NCBI RefSeq assembly: GCF_910578895.1
Contig: NZ_CAJTSC010000021.1
Location: 1-55,159, forward strand
From: an uncultured Bacteroides sp.
GTDB taxonomy: Bacteria; Bacteroidota; Bacteroidia; Bacteroidales; Bacteroidaceae
Direction of reading: 5' to 3'
DNA length: 55,159 nt
Below the pieces are notes generated by a model that was not told the DNA's origin, ran no database searches, and was given only the letters and a program-made list of their open reading frames with translations. Positions 42,581-51,091 of the stretch are shown one piece after another (position 1 is the stretch's first letter; each line of letters opens with the position of its first letter). Both the position numbers and the translations under genes were made by a program.

Positions 42581-43807
42581 ATGATGAATTTTAAGACAGG
42601 ATTATTATCCTTATTGGTGGTTTGCGGGGCTTGTGGCCAGGTGTCTCAACAAGAAGACCTCGTAAAGGACAGTTTTGATTTTGCAGGACAGCAATTGAAG
42701 TTTGCGTTTACACAGGTCGATTCGGTAAAAGCGGCGCTGGCAGCAGCGGACTCCAAGAAGAAACTGGTTTCTCCTCGCACGATTGAAGATGACGGCTCTT
42801 TTAAGATGGTAGCCTCCAGAGACTGGACAAGCGGATTTTTCCCCGGTGAACTGTGGTATATGTATGAGTATACCAAAGATGATTATTGGAAAACCAAGGC
42901 GCAGGAGTTTACTGCCGACATAGAAGACCAGAAAACAAATGGCGGTACGCACGATATGGGCTTTAAGATGTATTGCAGCTTCGGAAACGGTTATCGTTTG
43001 ACACAGGATGCCGCTTATAAGGATATATTGCTGGAATCGGCGGCTACTTTGATTACCCGTTATAAACCGGCAATCGGCTGTATCCGTTCTTGGGACCACA
43101 GCCGTGATAAGTGGTTGTGTCCGGTTATCATTGATAATATGATGAATCTGGAACTGTTGTACTGGGCGTTTAAGGAAACAGGCGATTCCGTTTATTACGA
43201 TGTTGCCACAAACCACGCACGTACCACAATCAAAAATCACTTCCGCGATGATTACAGCTCATATCACGTGATTGATTATGATACAATCAATGGTAATGTC
43301 CTCCATAAACATACACATCAGGGATATAACCATGAATCGGCTTGGTCCAGAGGACAGGCTTGGGGATTGTATGGCTATACAATGTGCTACCGTGAAACGA
43401 AATTGCCGGAATTCCTGGCTCAGGCTGAGAATATAGCAAATTATATTTTCACCAACCCGACGATGCCGGAAGATATGGTGGCTTATTGGGACTTCAACGC
43501 CCCCGGCATTCCGAACGAACCGCGCGATGCTTCTGCTGCTGCTGTAATGGCGTGTGCGATGTATGAATTGTCTATGTATAATGCGGAAAAGGCGGCTCAA
43601 TACAAGAAGTGGGCGGATACTATCGTGGAGAGCTTAAGCAAGAACTACCGTGCTTCTTCGGAAGGTGATTACGGATTTGTTTTGCTTCACAGCACCGGTG
43701 CGCGTAACTTCGAGCGTGATGTTCCTTTGGTATACGCGGATTATTACTTCCTCGAAGCATTGTTGAAGAAGGAGAAGTTAGAAAAAGAGGGTACCGCAAT
43801 CTTATAA
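42581..43807 (+). CDS. GH88 unsaturated glucuronyl hydrolase, lipoprotein
   Basis: This 408-residue GH88 enzyme removes 4,5-unsaturated glucuronic or galacturonic acid from lyase products. A lipoprotein-type signal ends near CGAC (cysteine 18). The two catalytic aspartates fit THDMGF (Asp125) and IIDNMMNL (Asp185); their 60-residue gap is close to the 61 in Bacillus UGL. The C-terminal part has the usual GHAR-type region SAWSRGQAWGLYGY. It follows the GH105 fusion by 20 bp and precedes the GH2 gene by 19 bp. GH88 and GH105 together in one operon suggest lyase products with more than one linkage or uronic acid. Confidence 0.93.
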   Translation: MMNFKTGLLSLLVVCGACGQVSQQEDLVKDSFDFAGQQLKFAFTQVDSVKAALAAADSKKKLVSPRTIEDDGSFKMVASRDWTSGFFPGELWYMYEYTKDDYWKTKAQEFTADIEDQKTNGGTHDMGFKMYCSFGNGYRLTQDAAYKDILLESAATLITRYKPAIGCIRSWDHSRDKWLCPVIIDNMMNLELLYWAFKETGDSVYYDVATNHARTTIKNHFRDDYSSYHVIDYDTINGNVLHKHTHQGYNHESAWSRGQAWGLYGYTMCYRETKLPEFLAQAENIANYIFTNPTMPEDMVAYWDFNAPGIPNEPRDASAAAVMACAMYELSMYNAEKAAQYKKWADTIVESLSKNYRASSEGDYGFVLLHSTGARNFERDVPLVYADYYFLEALLKKEKLEKEGTAIL

Positions 43808-43826
43808 ACAGGGCAGTCAATAGGGT

Positions 43827-46274
43827 ATGAAACGTTTGGTATTATTGTTAATGATAGGTTGTTTTGTTGTGGGGGGCTTGTATGCCAAAGTCCCCACGGC
43901 AAACAACAAAATTCGTTTGACGGATAATTGGGAATTTCTTCGACAAGATGTAGGTAATATATGGGAATTGGTAAGGCCGGTAAAAAAAGGACAGCCGGAA
44001 GAACAACCCATTTGGACCAAAGTAACTCTTCCGCATTGCTTTAATGCGGAAGATGCCGTTGATCCCGATGTGAACTATTATCAGGGTCCCGGTTGGTACA
44101 AGACCTGTTTGAAGTTGGATAATCCTTATCAAAACGGGCGTATCCTATTGGAGTTTGAAGGTGCCGGGCAAAAAACGGATGTCTATATTTACATGACGAA
44201 GGTAGGTAGCCACGTGGGCGGCTACGATAGTTGGAATGTAGATATAACGGATGCCGTGCAGGCATTCTTGTCGAGCAAGGATGCGGAACGGTTTGGTGGA
44301 AAAGTCCCTTTGAGCATTCGTTGCGACAATACGCGGGATGCCGAAATGATTCCTTCCGATTTATCGGATTTTAATGTATATGGCGGCATTTACCGCTATT
44401 TGAATTTGGTGTATCTGCCCGAGGTGTCGGTGGCTTCCTTAAAGGTAGTGCCTGCGCTGGATGCCAAAATGAAGAAAGCCGGCTTGGACATATCCGGATT
44501 GTTTTATAATCCGGCAGATGTGCGCCAAGCGTCTGTCGAGGTTCTTGTAAAGGACCCTCAAGGGAAAATCGTCTATACCCGGAACCTTGATGGCATCACT
44601 CCGTTGGGCGAATTCTCCGTACAGGATATTCATTTGGACAAACCCGCTCTTTGGGATGTAACGTCTCCGCAGTTATATACTTGCGAAGTGACGCTTGCTG
44701 CGAACGGACAAAAGATGACAGCCGTGGAGAGGTTCGGTTTCCGTTCGTTCGAGTTCATAGAGAAAGGCCCTTTCATGCTGAATGGCAGACGGCTTCTGCT
44801 GAGAGGTACGCATCGTCATGAAGACCACGCCGGAGTGGGAGCAGCCATGACCGAGGATCAGATGGTGCGGGAAATGAAGATGATGAAGGAGATGGGAGTC
44901 AACTTTATCCGTCTTGGACATTATCAGCAGTCGGAAATAATCCTCAACCTGTGTGACGAACTGGGTATTCTGGTATGGGAAGAGATACCCTGGTGCCGTG
45001 GCGGAGTCGGTAATGAAACATACCGCAATCAGGCGAAGCGCATGCTGAACAATATGATTGCCCAGCATTACAATCATCCTTCCGTTATAATCTGGGGATT
45101 GGGCAACGAAAACGATTGGCCCAATGATTTCCCTGAGTTCAAGCAGGGGGAAATACGTAAGTTGATGAGTGAGTTGAACACCCTTGCACACCAATTGGAT
45201 AAGAGCCGCAAAACCGCCATCCGCCGTTGTAGCTTCTGCAGCGACATTGTGGATGTGTATTCTCCCTCTATATGGGCAGGTTGGTATCGTGGCAACTATA
45301 CGGACTATCAGAAAATGTCCAAAGAGGAAATGGAGAAGGTAAGACACTTCCTGCATGTAGAGTGGGGAGGAGACAGTCATGCCGGACGGCATGCGGAGGC
45401 GGTTGCGCCTTTACGCAAAGAAGGAGAGGCGGAAGGCGATGCTGCCTTGAACGGTTCGGCTTTGGTGCTGAAAAAAGGCGATTGGTCGGAGACTTATATC
45501 GTGAAATTGATTGATTGGCATTTGAAGGAGCAGGAAAATATGCCGTGGCTTACCGGTGCCGCTTACTGGCCTTTTAAAGATTTCTCCACGCCGGTACGTC
45601 CTGAAAACCCCATTCCTTACATGAATCAGAAAGGGGTGATAGAGCGTGACTTTACTCCTAAGGAAAGTTATTATGTTTTCCAATCTTATTGGACTCAAAA
45701 GCCGATGCTGCATATTTACGGACATGGTTGGCCCGTAAGATGGGGAGATGAGGGAGAAGAAAAAGAGGTATTGGTATATTCGAACTGCCCGAAAGTAGAA
45801 TTGTTTGTAAATGGAGAGAGTCAAGGCATCCGCCAACGTAATAGCCAGGATTTTCCTGCCGCAGGGCTGCGCTGGAATGTAAAGTTCAAAAACGGAATGA
45901 ATACACTTCGCGCGGTTGCGGTCGGTGCAAAAGAGCCGTTGGCGGACGAATTGGCTTTTGAATATCAGACGGCGAAATGGGGAAAAGCGGTTGCTTTCCA
46001 AGTGAAGATCACTCCGGTGAAAGATGATATTGTAATGGTCGAGGCGCAATTGGTAGATGACAAGGGCGTAAAATGCTTGGACTCCAGAGAATTTGTTTAC
46101 TTTGATGTTGCGGGCGATGGTGAATTGATTCAAAATCAGGGCACTGTTACAGGTTCGCGTAAAGTACAAGCCGGAAACGGCCGTGCCCGGATTTTAGTGC
46201 GGACAAATCGGGGAACTTCGTGTGTGGCTGTAAAAGCGGATAATGTTCAAACTTCTTTTATTACGGTGAAATGA
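43827..46274 (+). CDS. GH2 beta-glycosidase, secreted
   Basis: An 815-residue GH2 enzyme with a signal peptide (about 1-20). A sugar-binding domain (about 30-200) is followed by an immunoglobulin-like domain (about 205-305), the barrel (about 310-600) and C-terminal beta domains. The acid/base is Glu428 in WGLGNEND, and the nucleophile is probably Glu512 in HVEWGGDSHAG. This nucleophile motif differs from classical LacZ and E. coli GusA, so the activity could be beta-galactosidase, beta-glucuronidase or another. It likely trims side chains or non-reducing ends of the uronic-acid glycan. The stop codon overlaps the start of the next gene (ATGA). Confidence 0.9.
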   Translation: MKRLVLLLMIGCFVVGGLYAKVPTANNKIRLTDNWEFLRQDVGNIWELVRPVKKGQPEEQPIWTKVTLPHCFNAEDAVDPDVNYYQGPGWYKTCLKLDNPYQNGRILLEFEGAGQKTDVYIYMTKVGSHVGGYDSWNVDITDAVQAFLSSKDAERFGGKVPLSIRCDNTRDAEMIPSDLSDFNVYGGIYRYLNLVYLPEVSVASLKVVPALDAKMKKAGLDISGLFYNPADVRQASVEVLVKDPQGKIVYTRNLDGITPLGEFSVQDIHLDKPALWDVTSPQLYTCEVTLAANGQKMTAVERFGFRSFEFIEKGPFMLNGRRLLLRGTHRHEDHAGVGAAMTEDQMVREMKMMKEMGVNFIRLGHYQQSEIILNLCDELGILVWEEIPWCRGGVGNETYRNQAKRMLNNMIAQHYNHPSVIIWGLGNENDWPNDFPEFKQGEIRKLMSELNTLAHQLDKSRKTAIRRCSFCSDIVDVYSPSIWAGWYRGNYTDYQKMSKEEMEKVRHFLHVEWGGDSHAGRHAEAVAPLRKEGEAEGDAALNGSALVLKKGDWSETYIVKLIDWHLKEQENMPWLTGAAYWPFKDFSTPVRPENPIPYMNQKGVIERDFTPKESYYVFQSYWTQKPMLHIYGHGWPVRWGDEGEEKEVLVYSNCPKVELFVNGESQGIRQRNSQDFPAAGLRWNVKFKNGMNTLRAVAVGAKEPLADELAFEYQTAKWGKAVAFQVKITPVKDDIVMVEAQLVDDKGVKCLDSREFVYFDVAGDGELIQNQGTVTGSRKVQAGNGRARILVRTNRGTSCVAVKADNVQTSFITVK

Positions 46275-47440
46275 CTATGAGACAGACAACTATACTAATA
46301 TTCGCGGTTATCCTCTATTCTTTTTCATCTTGCATGTCCCATTCTAACAAAGATTATGTGGAGGAGACGTTGAAGAAAGGCATATTGGAGCAGGCAGCTA
46401 CGAATCTTCGGGAAAATCCGGTTACCATTACTTCTTTCATTGCCGAACGTAGTGCGGGCGATTGCCACGACTTTTATTCGGAAGGCGATTATTGGTGGCC
46501 CGATTCCCTGAACCCCGACGGTCCTTATGTGCGGCGTGACGGGCAGACCAATCCGGATAATTTCGTTGCCCATCGTCAGGCTATGATACGCTTCAGTTCC
46601 ATTGTCGGAAATCTTACTTCCGCTTATTTGCTGACTAAGGATGAAAAATATGTGGCGACCGTGCTGGAACATGTCCGTGCATGGTTTGTAGACGAACAGA
46701 CTTTTATGAGGCCTAACCTGCAATATGCCCAAGCCATCAAAGGCATCGCGACCGGACGCGGCATCGGTATTATAGATACGGTACATCTTATGGAGGTGGC
46801 ACAGGCTTTATATCGGTTGGAAATGGCGGGTGTGCTTTCGGAACAGGATATCAGAGGTACGAAAAAATGGTTCTCCGAATACCTGAAATGGATGTCCGGA
46901 CATCCGTACGGGAAAGATGAAATGAAGGCGAAGAATAATCATGGAACCTGCTGGGTGATGCAGGCTGCGGTTTTTGCACGTTATGTCGGAGACGATGCCA
47001 TGATGGATTTCTGCAGAGACCGTTATAAACAGGTTCTTTTGCCCAGCCAGATGAACGAAGAAGGAGGTTTCCCGCTCGAACTTGCCCGCACGAAGCCTTA
47101 TGGATATTCTTTATTTAATCTGGATGCAATGGCGACCATTTGCCAGACGCTTTCCAATGAGTCGGATAATCTTTGGAACTATACGGCTGACGGTACTAAG
47201 AATATGAAACAGGGAATAGATTTTATTTATCCCTATGTCCAAGATAAAGGCAGTTGGCCCTTTGCGCACGATGTGATGTATTGGGACGAATGGCCGGTGG
47301 CGCACCCTTTCCTTATTTTCGGTGCTTTGCAAACGGATAATAAAGAGTGGCTTGCTACTTGGGCCGGATTGGAGCATTTCCCGAGTACGGGTGAAGTGGT
47401 CCGTAATCTGCCTGTAAGAAATCCTTTGCTTTGGATTTGA
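46271..47440 (+). CDS. Alginate-lyase-fold polysaccharide lyase, PL38-like lipoprotein
   Basis: The 389-residue protein has a lipoprotein signal (SFSSC, cysteine 21) and an (alpha/alpha) toroid of the alginate lyase superfamily. Motifs include EGDYWWPDSLNPDGPYVRRD near the N-terminus, NNHGTCWVMQ in the middle with the likely catalytic Asn-His, and GGFPLELARTKPYGYS with a likely catalytic Tyr. This layout resembles PL38 glucuronan lyases from Bacteroides and relatives. It would cut a beta-1,4-linked uronic acid chain, leaving unsaturated ends for the GH88/GH105 enzymes. Translation is coupled to GH2 through a 4-bp overlap; an ATG at 46277 is an alternative start. Exact PL family and substrate are inferred. 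Confidence 0.75.
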   Translation: MTMRQTTILIFAVILYSFSSCMSHSNKDYVEETLKKGILEQAATNLRENPVTITSFIAERSAGDCHDFYSEGDYWWPDSLNPDGPYVRRDGQTNPDNFVAHRQAMIRFSSIVGNLTSAYLLTKDEKYVATVLEHVRAWFVDEQTFMRPNLQYAQAIKGIATGRGIGIIDTVHLMEVAQALYRLEMAGVLSEQDIRGTKKWFSEYLKWMSGHPYGKDEMKAKNNHGTCWVMQAAVFARYVGDDAMMDFCRDRYKQVLLPSQMNEEGGFPLELARTKPYGYSLFNLDAMATICQTLSNESDNLWNYTADGTKNMKQGIDFIYPYVQDKGSWPFAHDVMYWDEWPVAHPFLIFGALQTDNKEWLATWAGLEHFPSTGEVVRNLPVRNPLLWI

Positions 47441-47522
47441 CAATACTTATGGTATGAACCAATTGTAAATAAGTATTGATGGTTAATGAAGTATTTTAAT
47501 TTTTACTTATCTATTTAATATT

Positions 47523-48824
47523 ATGAAATTGATAAAGGGTATAGGAGTTGTTATCTGTTCGTGGTGTATCGCCTTTCCTGTAGCAGCTCAAAACAGAGTG
47601 GTAACTCAGCATACCGTAGGAACGGTTGTTGAAGGCGAGGTTACGATGCGGGTGACTCAGGAGATTACCACACGTTATCGGCGTACTACCTCTCAAGGGG
47701 TGGAAAATGCCAAATTGGACTATTCTCCCGGGATGGAGTTGAAGCAATTGGCAATTCCCCTGTCGGAAAGTGTGATGGCGCGCTATCCGGACTACCGCAT
47801 GGCTTATTGGAAAAATTATACGTATGTGCAAGGATACATGTTTGAAGCCATGGACCGTTTGGGACAGTTGACGGGCGATGTCAAGTATCTTGATTACATG
47901 CGCAAGTACATAGACCATTTTCTGGATAAGGACGGAAATTATCAAGGAGATAAATTGACCAATCTGGACAATTTCATGACAGGGTCTGCTTTTTGTACTT
48001 TGTACGGGCGTACCGGAGAGGAAAAATATAAAAAGGCGGCATTGCAGATACTGAAAGCTGTGGGAACGTACCCGAGCTCCGATGGCCAGTTCTGGCACGG
48101 CAACCGCAGCCCGAATATGTGGATTGACGGTGTGTTTATGATGCAGATGTTCTTGATACGTTGTGCCCAATATGTAGGGGAGGCGGATTATTGCTATGAT
48201 GTCGCCTGCCGTAACATCCTTGCGGCAGCCCGCCATTTGCAGCGTCCGGACGGATTGGTGCTCCATGCGTGGACTACCGAACCCGAGAAAGCCGTATGGG
48301 CTGATAAGGAAACCGGACTCTCTCCGGAAGTTTGGAGCGAAGGTATGGGGTGGTACACATTGGTTGTTCCTGAGTTGCTCGCTTTGTTGCCCAAGACGCA
48401 TCCCGATTATAACCGGGTATTGGATATTTACCTGAAAATGTGCAAAGGCTTGAAGAACGCGCAGGATGTAAAGACCGGCGGATGGTATATGGTGGTGGAC
48501 AAGGGGGAGAACCCGTTGAACTTTATAGACCCGTCCGGTACTGCAATGTTTACTTACTCCATTCAACGGGGCATACAATTGGGCTTGCTGAAAGCGAAAG
48601 AATATGCTTCTGTGGCTCAAAAAGGCTATCAGAGCCTGTTCCCTTTTGTACAAGTGAACAACAAAGGGTTGCTCGATGTGATAGGAGCTTGCGACGGGGT
48701 AACGATTAAACGTGACTTTACGGAGTACGTGACTGTCCCTAAGATATTAAACGCCAAAGAGGCTGTGGCAGGCATATTATGGGCTGCGGTCATCATGGAG
48801 GCTGAACAATTGAAAGTTGATTGA
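47523..48824 (+). CDS. GH105 unsaturated uronyl hydrolase
   Basis: A 433-residue secreted GH105 enzyme, the third in this window. A signal peptide ends at about residue 23 (PVAAQ). The stretch 24-65 is a polar extension not seen in the first copy. The catalytic aspartate is Asp202 in NMWIDGVFM, and Asp149 in NLDNFMTG is a second conserved acid. WSEGMGWYTL is shared with the propeller-fused GH105, so those two are closer to each other than to the one at 34147. It follows the PL38-like gene by 82 bp and is coupled to the PL8 gene after it by a 2-bp gap. Confidence 0.92.
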   Translation: MKLIKGIGVVICSWCIAFPVAAQNRVVTQHTVGTVVEGEVTMRVTQEITTRYRRTTSQGVENAKLDYSPGMELKQLAIPLSESVMARYPDYRMAYWKNYTYVQGYMFEAMDRLGQLTGDVKYLDYMRKYIDHFLDKDGNYQGDKLTNLDNFMTGSAFCTLYGRTGEEKYKKAALQILKAVGTYPSSDGQFWHGNRSPNMWIDGVFMMQMFLIRCAQYVGEADYCYDVACRNILAAARHLQRPDGLVLHAWTTEPEKAVWADKETGLSPEVWSEGMGWYTLVVPELLALLPKTHPDYNRVLDIYLKMCKGLKNAQDVKTGGWYMVVDKGENPLNFIDPSGTAMFTYSIQRGIQLGLLKAKEYASVAQKGYQSLFPFVQVNNKGLLDVIGACDGVTIKRDFTEYVTVPKILNAKEAVAGILWAAVIMEAEQLKVD

Positions 48825-48826
48825 TT

Positions 48827-50998
48827 ATGTTTGCCCGTAAAATAATTGCAAGTATATTCCTGCTCTGCCTGCCGTGGTCGGTGGGAGCGGTTTCCCATAA
48901 GGAGTTATCAAGAATCAAGCAGAACTTCGCCACGTTGTTGATACCTTCGGATGCGGATCCCTTTCATCTGAAATCGGTTCTTTCATCCATAGAGCCGGAA
49001 GACGAAGTCTCCGACCAGGTAGTGGTGGAGTTGCATCAACGTTACCCTCTTAATGAGGAAAAAATGGCACTCTATATCGCTTCGTTGTCAGACAACGGGG
49101 CATGGCCGGATATCAATTATGAAGATAAAAAGCGTTCCGGTTGGGAACCCAAGATGCATGCCGAGCGCATTCTGGAATTGGTGAAAGTGTACCGCTCCAA
49201 ACAGACGTCCTACTATCAGTCTGCAAAAGTGGAGGAAGCCATCCACAGGGCTTTGGGCTATTGGTTCTCCTCAAAGCCCGTATGCCTGAATTGGTGGTAT
49301 AACCAGATTGGCATTCCGAAAACATTGGGCACCGCGTTTATCTTGTTTGAACAAAAGCTGACTGCCGAGGAAAAAGAGGCTGCCATGACTGTAATGGAGA
49401 ATGCGAAGTTCGGCATGACCGGACAGAACAAGGTGTGGCTTGCCGGTAATGTGATGATGCGTGCATTGCTTCAAAACGATGCCGGGCTGGTGAAGATGGC
49501 ACGGGATACAATTGCTTCGGAGATTGTGACGGGAAGGACTGAAGGTATTAAAGACGATTGGTCTTTCCACCAGCATGGCGCCCAGCAGCAATTCGGCAAT
49601 TACGGTCTCTCTTTTGTATCCGGTATGAGTTTCTTCTCGGGAGTTTTTGCCGGTACTTCATTGGCTTTCGACGAACGGCAGTTGGCAATCATCAGTACTT
49701 TAATAGATAAAGGTTATCGTTGGACCGTGTGGAAAGGGAAGATGGATGTGAGCTCATTGGGCCGTCAGTTGTTCCATCATGCCCAGGTCCATAAAGCGTT
49801 GAGCCTTGCTTTTTCCGCATCAGAATTAGGTGGCGGAGAGTCCGGACAATGTATTTCGGTTGCACGTAATCTGTTGCAGGAAAATTATGGGATGATGGAG
49901 CAAAACCCGTTGACCGGACATAAACATTTCTGGCAATCGGACTATACCATCCATCGCACGCCTCAGTGGATGGCTTCCGTAAAGATGGCTTCCGACCGTG
50001 TGGTTGGGGTGGAAATGATGAATGGGGATAATATGAAAGGTTTTTATATGGCGGATGGCGCCACTTACGTCTATCGGGACGGGGATGAGTACCTGGATAT
50101 ATTTCCTCTTTGGGATTGGCGGAAAATACCCGGTGTGACAACCTTTCAATCGGATGCTCCCATGCCTGTAATTCAGAAATACCGTCCGCGCAATGCTGCG
50201 GCTTTTGTGGGTGGGGTGTCTGACGGCACGCAGGGAGTATCGGCTATGGAGATTGACCGTGCAGGCATAAAGGCACGTAAGTCCTGGATATTTATGGATG
50301 ATTATATGCTTTGCCTGGGAGCCGGCATACACGCCGACAGCAATTTGGTAGTTACTACCGCCATAGAGCAGTGTCATAGAAAGGGAGATTTAAGCGTATT
50401 GCAGGATGGAACTTGGCATGAAGTATCCGATAAATGGCAGTCGGCAAATGCCGAACAACGTTTTTTCCATAACAATACGGGTTATATCGTGTGGAGTGAC
50501 GGTTCCTCTCCTTGTGTGGCTGAGGTAGCGCAACGTTCGGGACGCTGGCATGATGTAATGCAGATGTATCGTCCCAAAACGGTGACCGGAGAAGTCGCCT
50601 CAATCTATGTGGAACATGGGGTTTCTCCGAAGAAGAAAACATACCAATATCTTGTGTTGCCTGCCGTAAGCCGGGCTGCGACCGCACATTTTGATTTGTC
50701 TTCTATCCGGATTCTTCGCAACGACGAGGTTGTTCAAGCTGTTTACCTCAAGGAGAAAAAGACTTATTGTATTACGGCATACCAGCCCGTTTCTTTGGTT
50801 TTAAGTTCCGGTCATTCCCTGGATATTTATACGCCGGGTATATACATGCTTCGTGAAGAGGGCGGTGGCTATAATATGTGGTGTGCCGAACCTACTCAGG
50901 GCAGTGATGCCGTCAGGCTGAAACTTGACAGCAAAGAGCTGACCGTTCCTATGTCCGGAAGGAAAGGACAATCAGTAAGTTATAATATTATTTTGTAG
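48827..50998 (+). CDS. PL8 polysaccharide lyase
   Basis: A 723-residue secreted lyase of the chondroitin AC/hyaluronate/xanthan lyase family. I start it at the ATG at 48827, 2 bp after the GH105 stop. The N-terminal alpha-toroid (about 25-370) holds CLNWWYNQIGIP (Asn155) and WSFHQHGAQQQFGNYG. His250 and Tyr259 are nine residues apart, as in chondroitinase AC. Arg in LGRQLFHH completes the set. C-terminal beta-sandwich domains follow. It would cut a glycan next to a uronic acid by beta-elimination. Whether the target is a host glycosaminoglycan or a plant/bacterial acidic polysaccharide is not clear, since no sulfatase genes are nearby. Confidence 0.9.
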   Translation: MFARKIIASIFLLCLPWSVGAVSHKELSRIKQNFATLLIPSDADPFHLKSVLSSIEPEDEVSDQVVVELHQRYPLNEEKMALYIASLSDNGAWPDINYEDKKRSGWEPKMHAERILELVKVYRSKQTSYYQSAKVEEAIHRALGYWFSSKPVCLNWWYNQIGIPKTLGTAFILFEQKLTAEEKEAAMTVMENAKFGMTGQNKVWLAGNVMMRALLQNDAGLVKMARDTIASEIVTGRTEGIKDDWSFHQHGAQQQFGNYGLSFVSGMSFFSGVFAGTSLAFDERQLAIISTLIDKGYRWTVWKGKMDVSSLGRQLFHHAQVHKALSLAFSASELGGGESGQCISVARNLLQENYGMMEQNPLTGHKHFWQSDYTIHRTPQWMASVKMASDRVVGVEMMNGDNMKGFYMADGATYVYRDGDEYLDIFPLWDWRKIPGVTTFQSDAPMPVIQKYRPRNAAAFVGGVSDGTQGVSAMEIDRAGIKARKSWIFMDDYMLCLGAGIHADSNLVVTTAIEQCHRKGDLSVLQDGTWHEVSDKWQSANAEQRFFHNNTGYIVWSDGSSPCVAEVAQRSGRWHDVMQMYRPKTVTGEVASIYVEHGVSPKKKTYQYLVLPAVSRAATAHFDLSSIRILRNDEVVQAVYLKEKKTYCITAYQPVSLVLSSGHSLDIYTPGIYMLREEGGGYNMWCAEPTQGSDAVRLKLDSKELTVPMSGRKGQSVSYNIIL

Positions 50999-51005
50999 TT
51001 GAGGC

Positions 51006-51065
51006 ATTATTTCAAACGATTGAAATAATAGTGCAAGCCTTATTGATATGAACCCCTTATTTTTG
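51006..51065 (+). promoter_or_regulatory. Promoter of the GH95-like gene with dyad and TTGAAATAATA box
   Basis: A perfect dyad ATTATTTCAA-ACGA-TTGAAATAAT covers 51006-51029. TTGAAATAATA (51020-51030) lies 38 bp before the -7 box TATTTTTG (51058-51065). The GH105 promoter at 34071-34116 has the same 11-mer at the same distance. The transcript would start near 51071, about 20 nt before the start codon. Confidence 0.6.
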
Positions 51066-51091
51066 TTTACAAAACAATAAATAAGTTACAT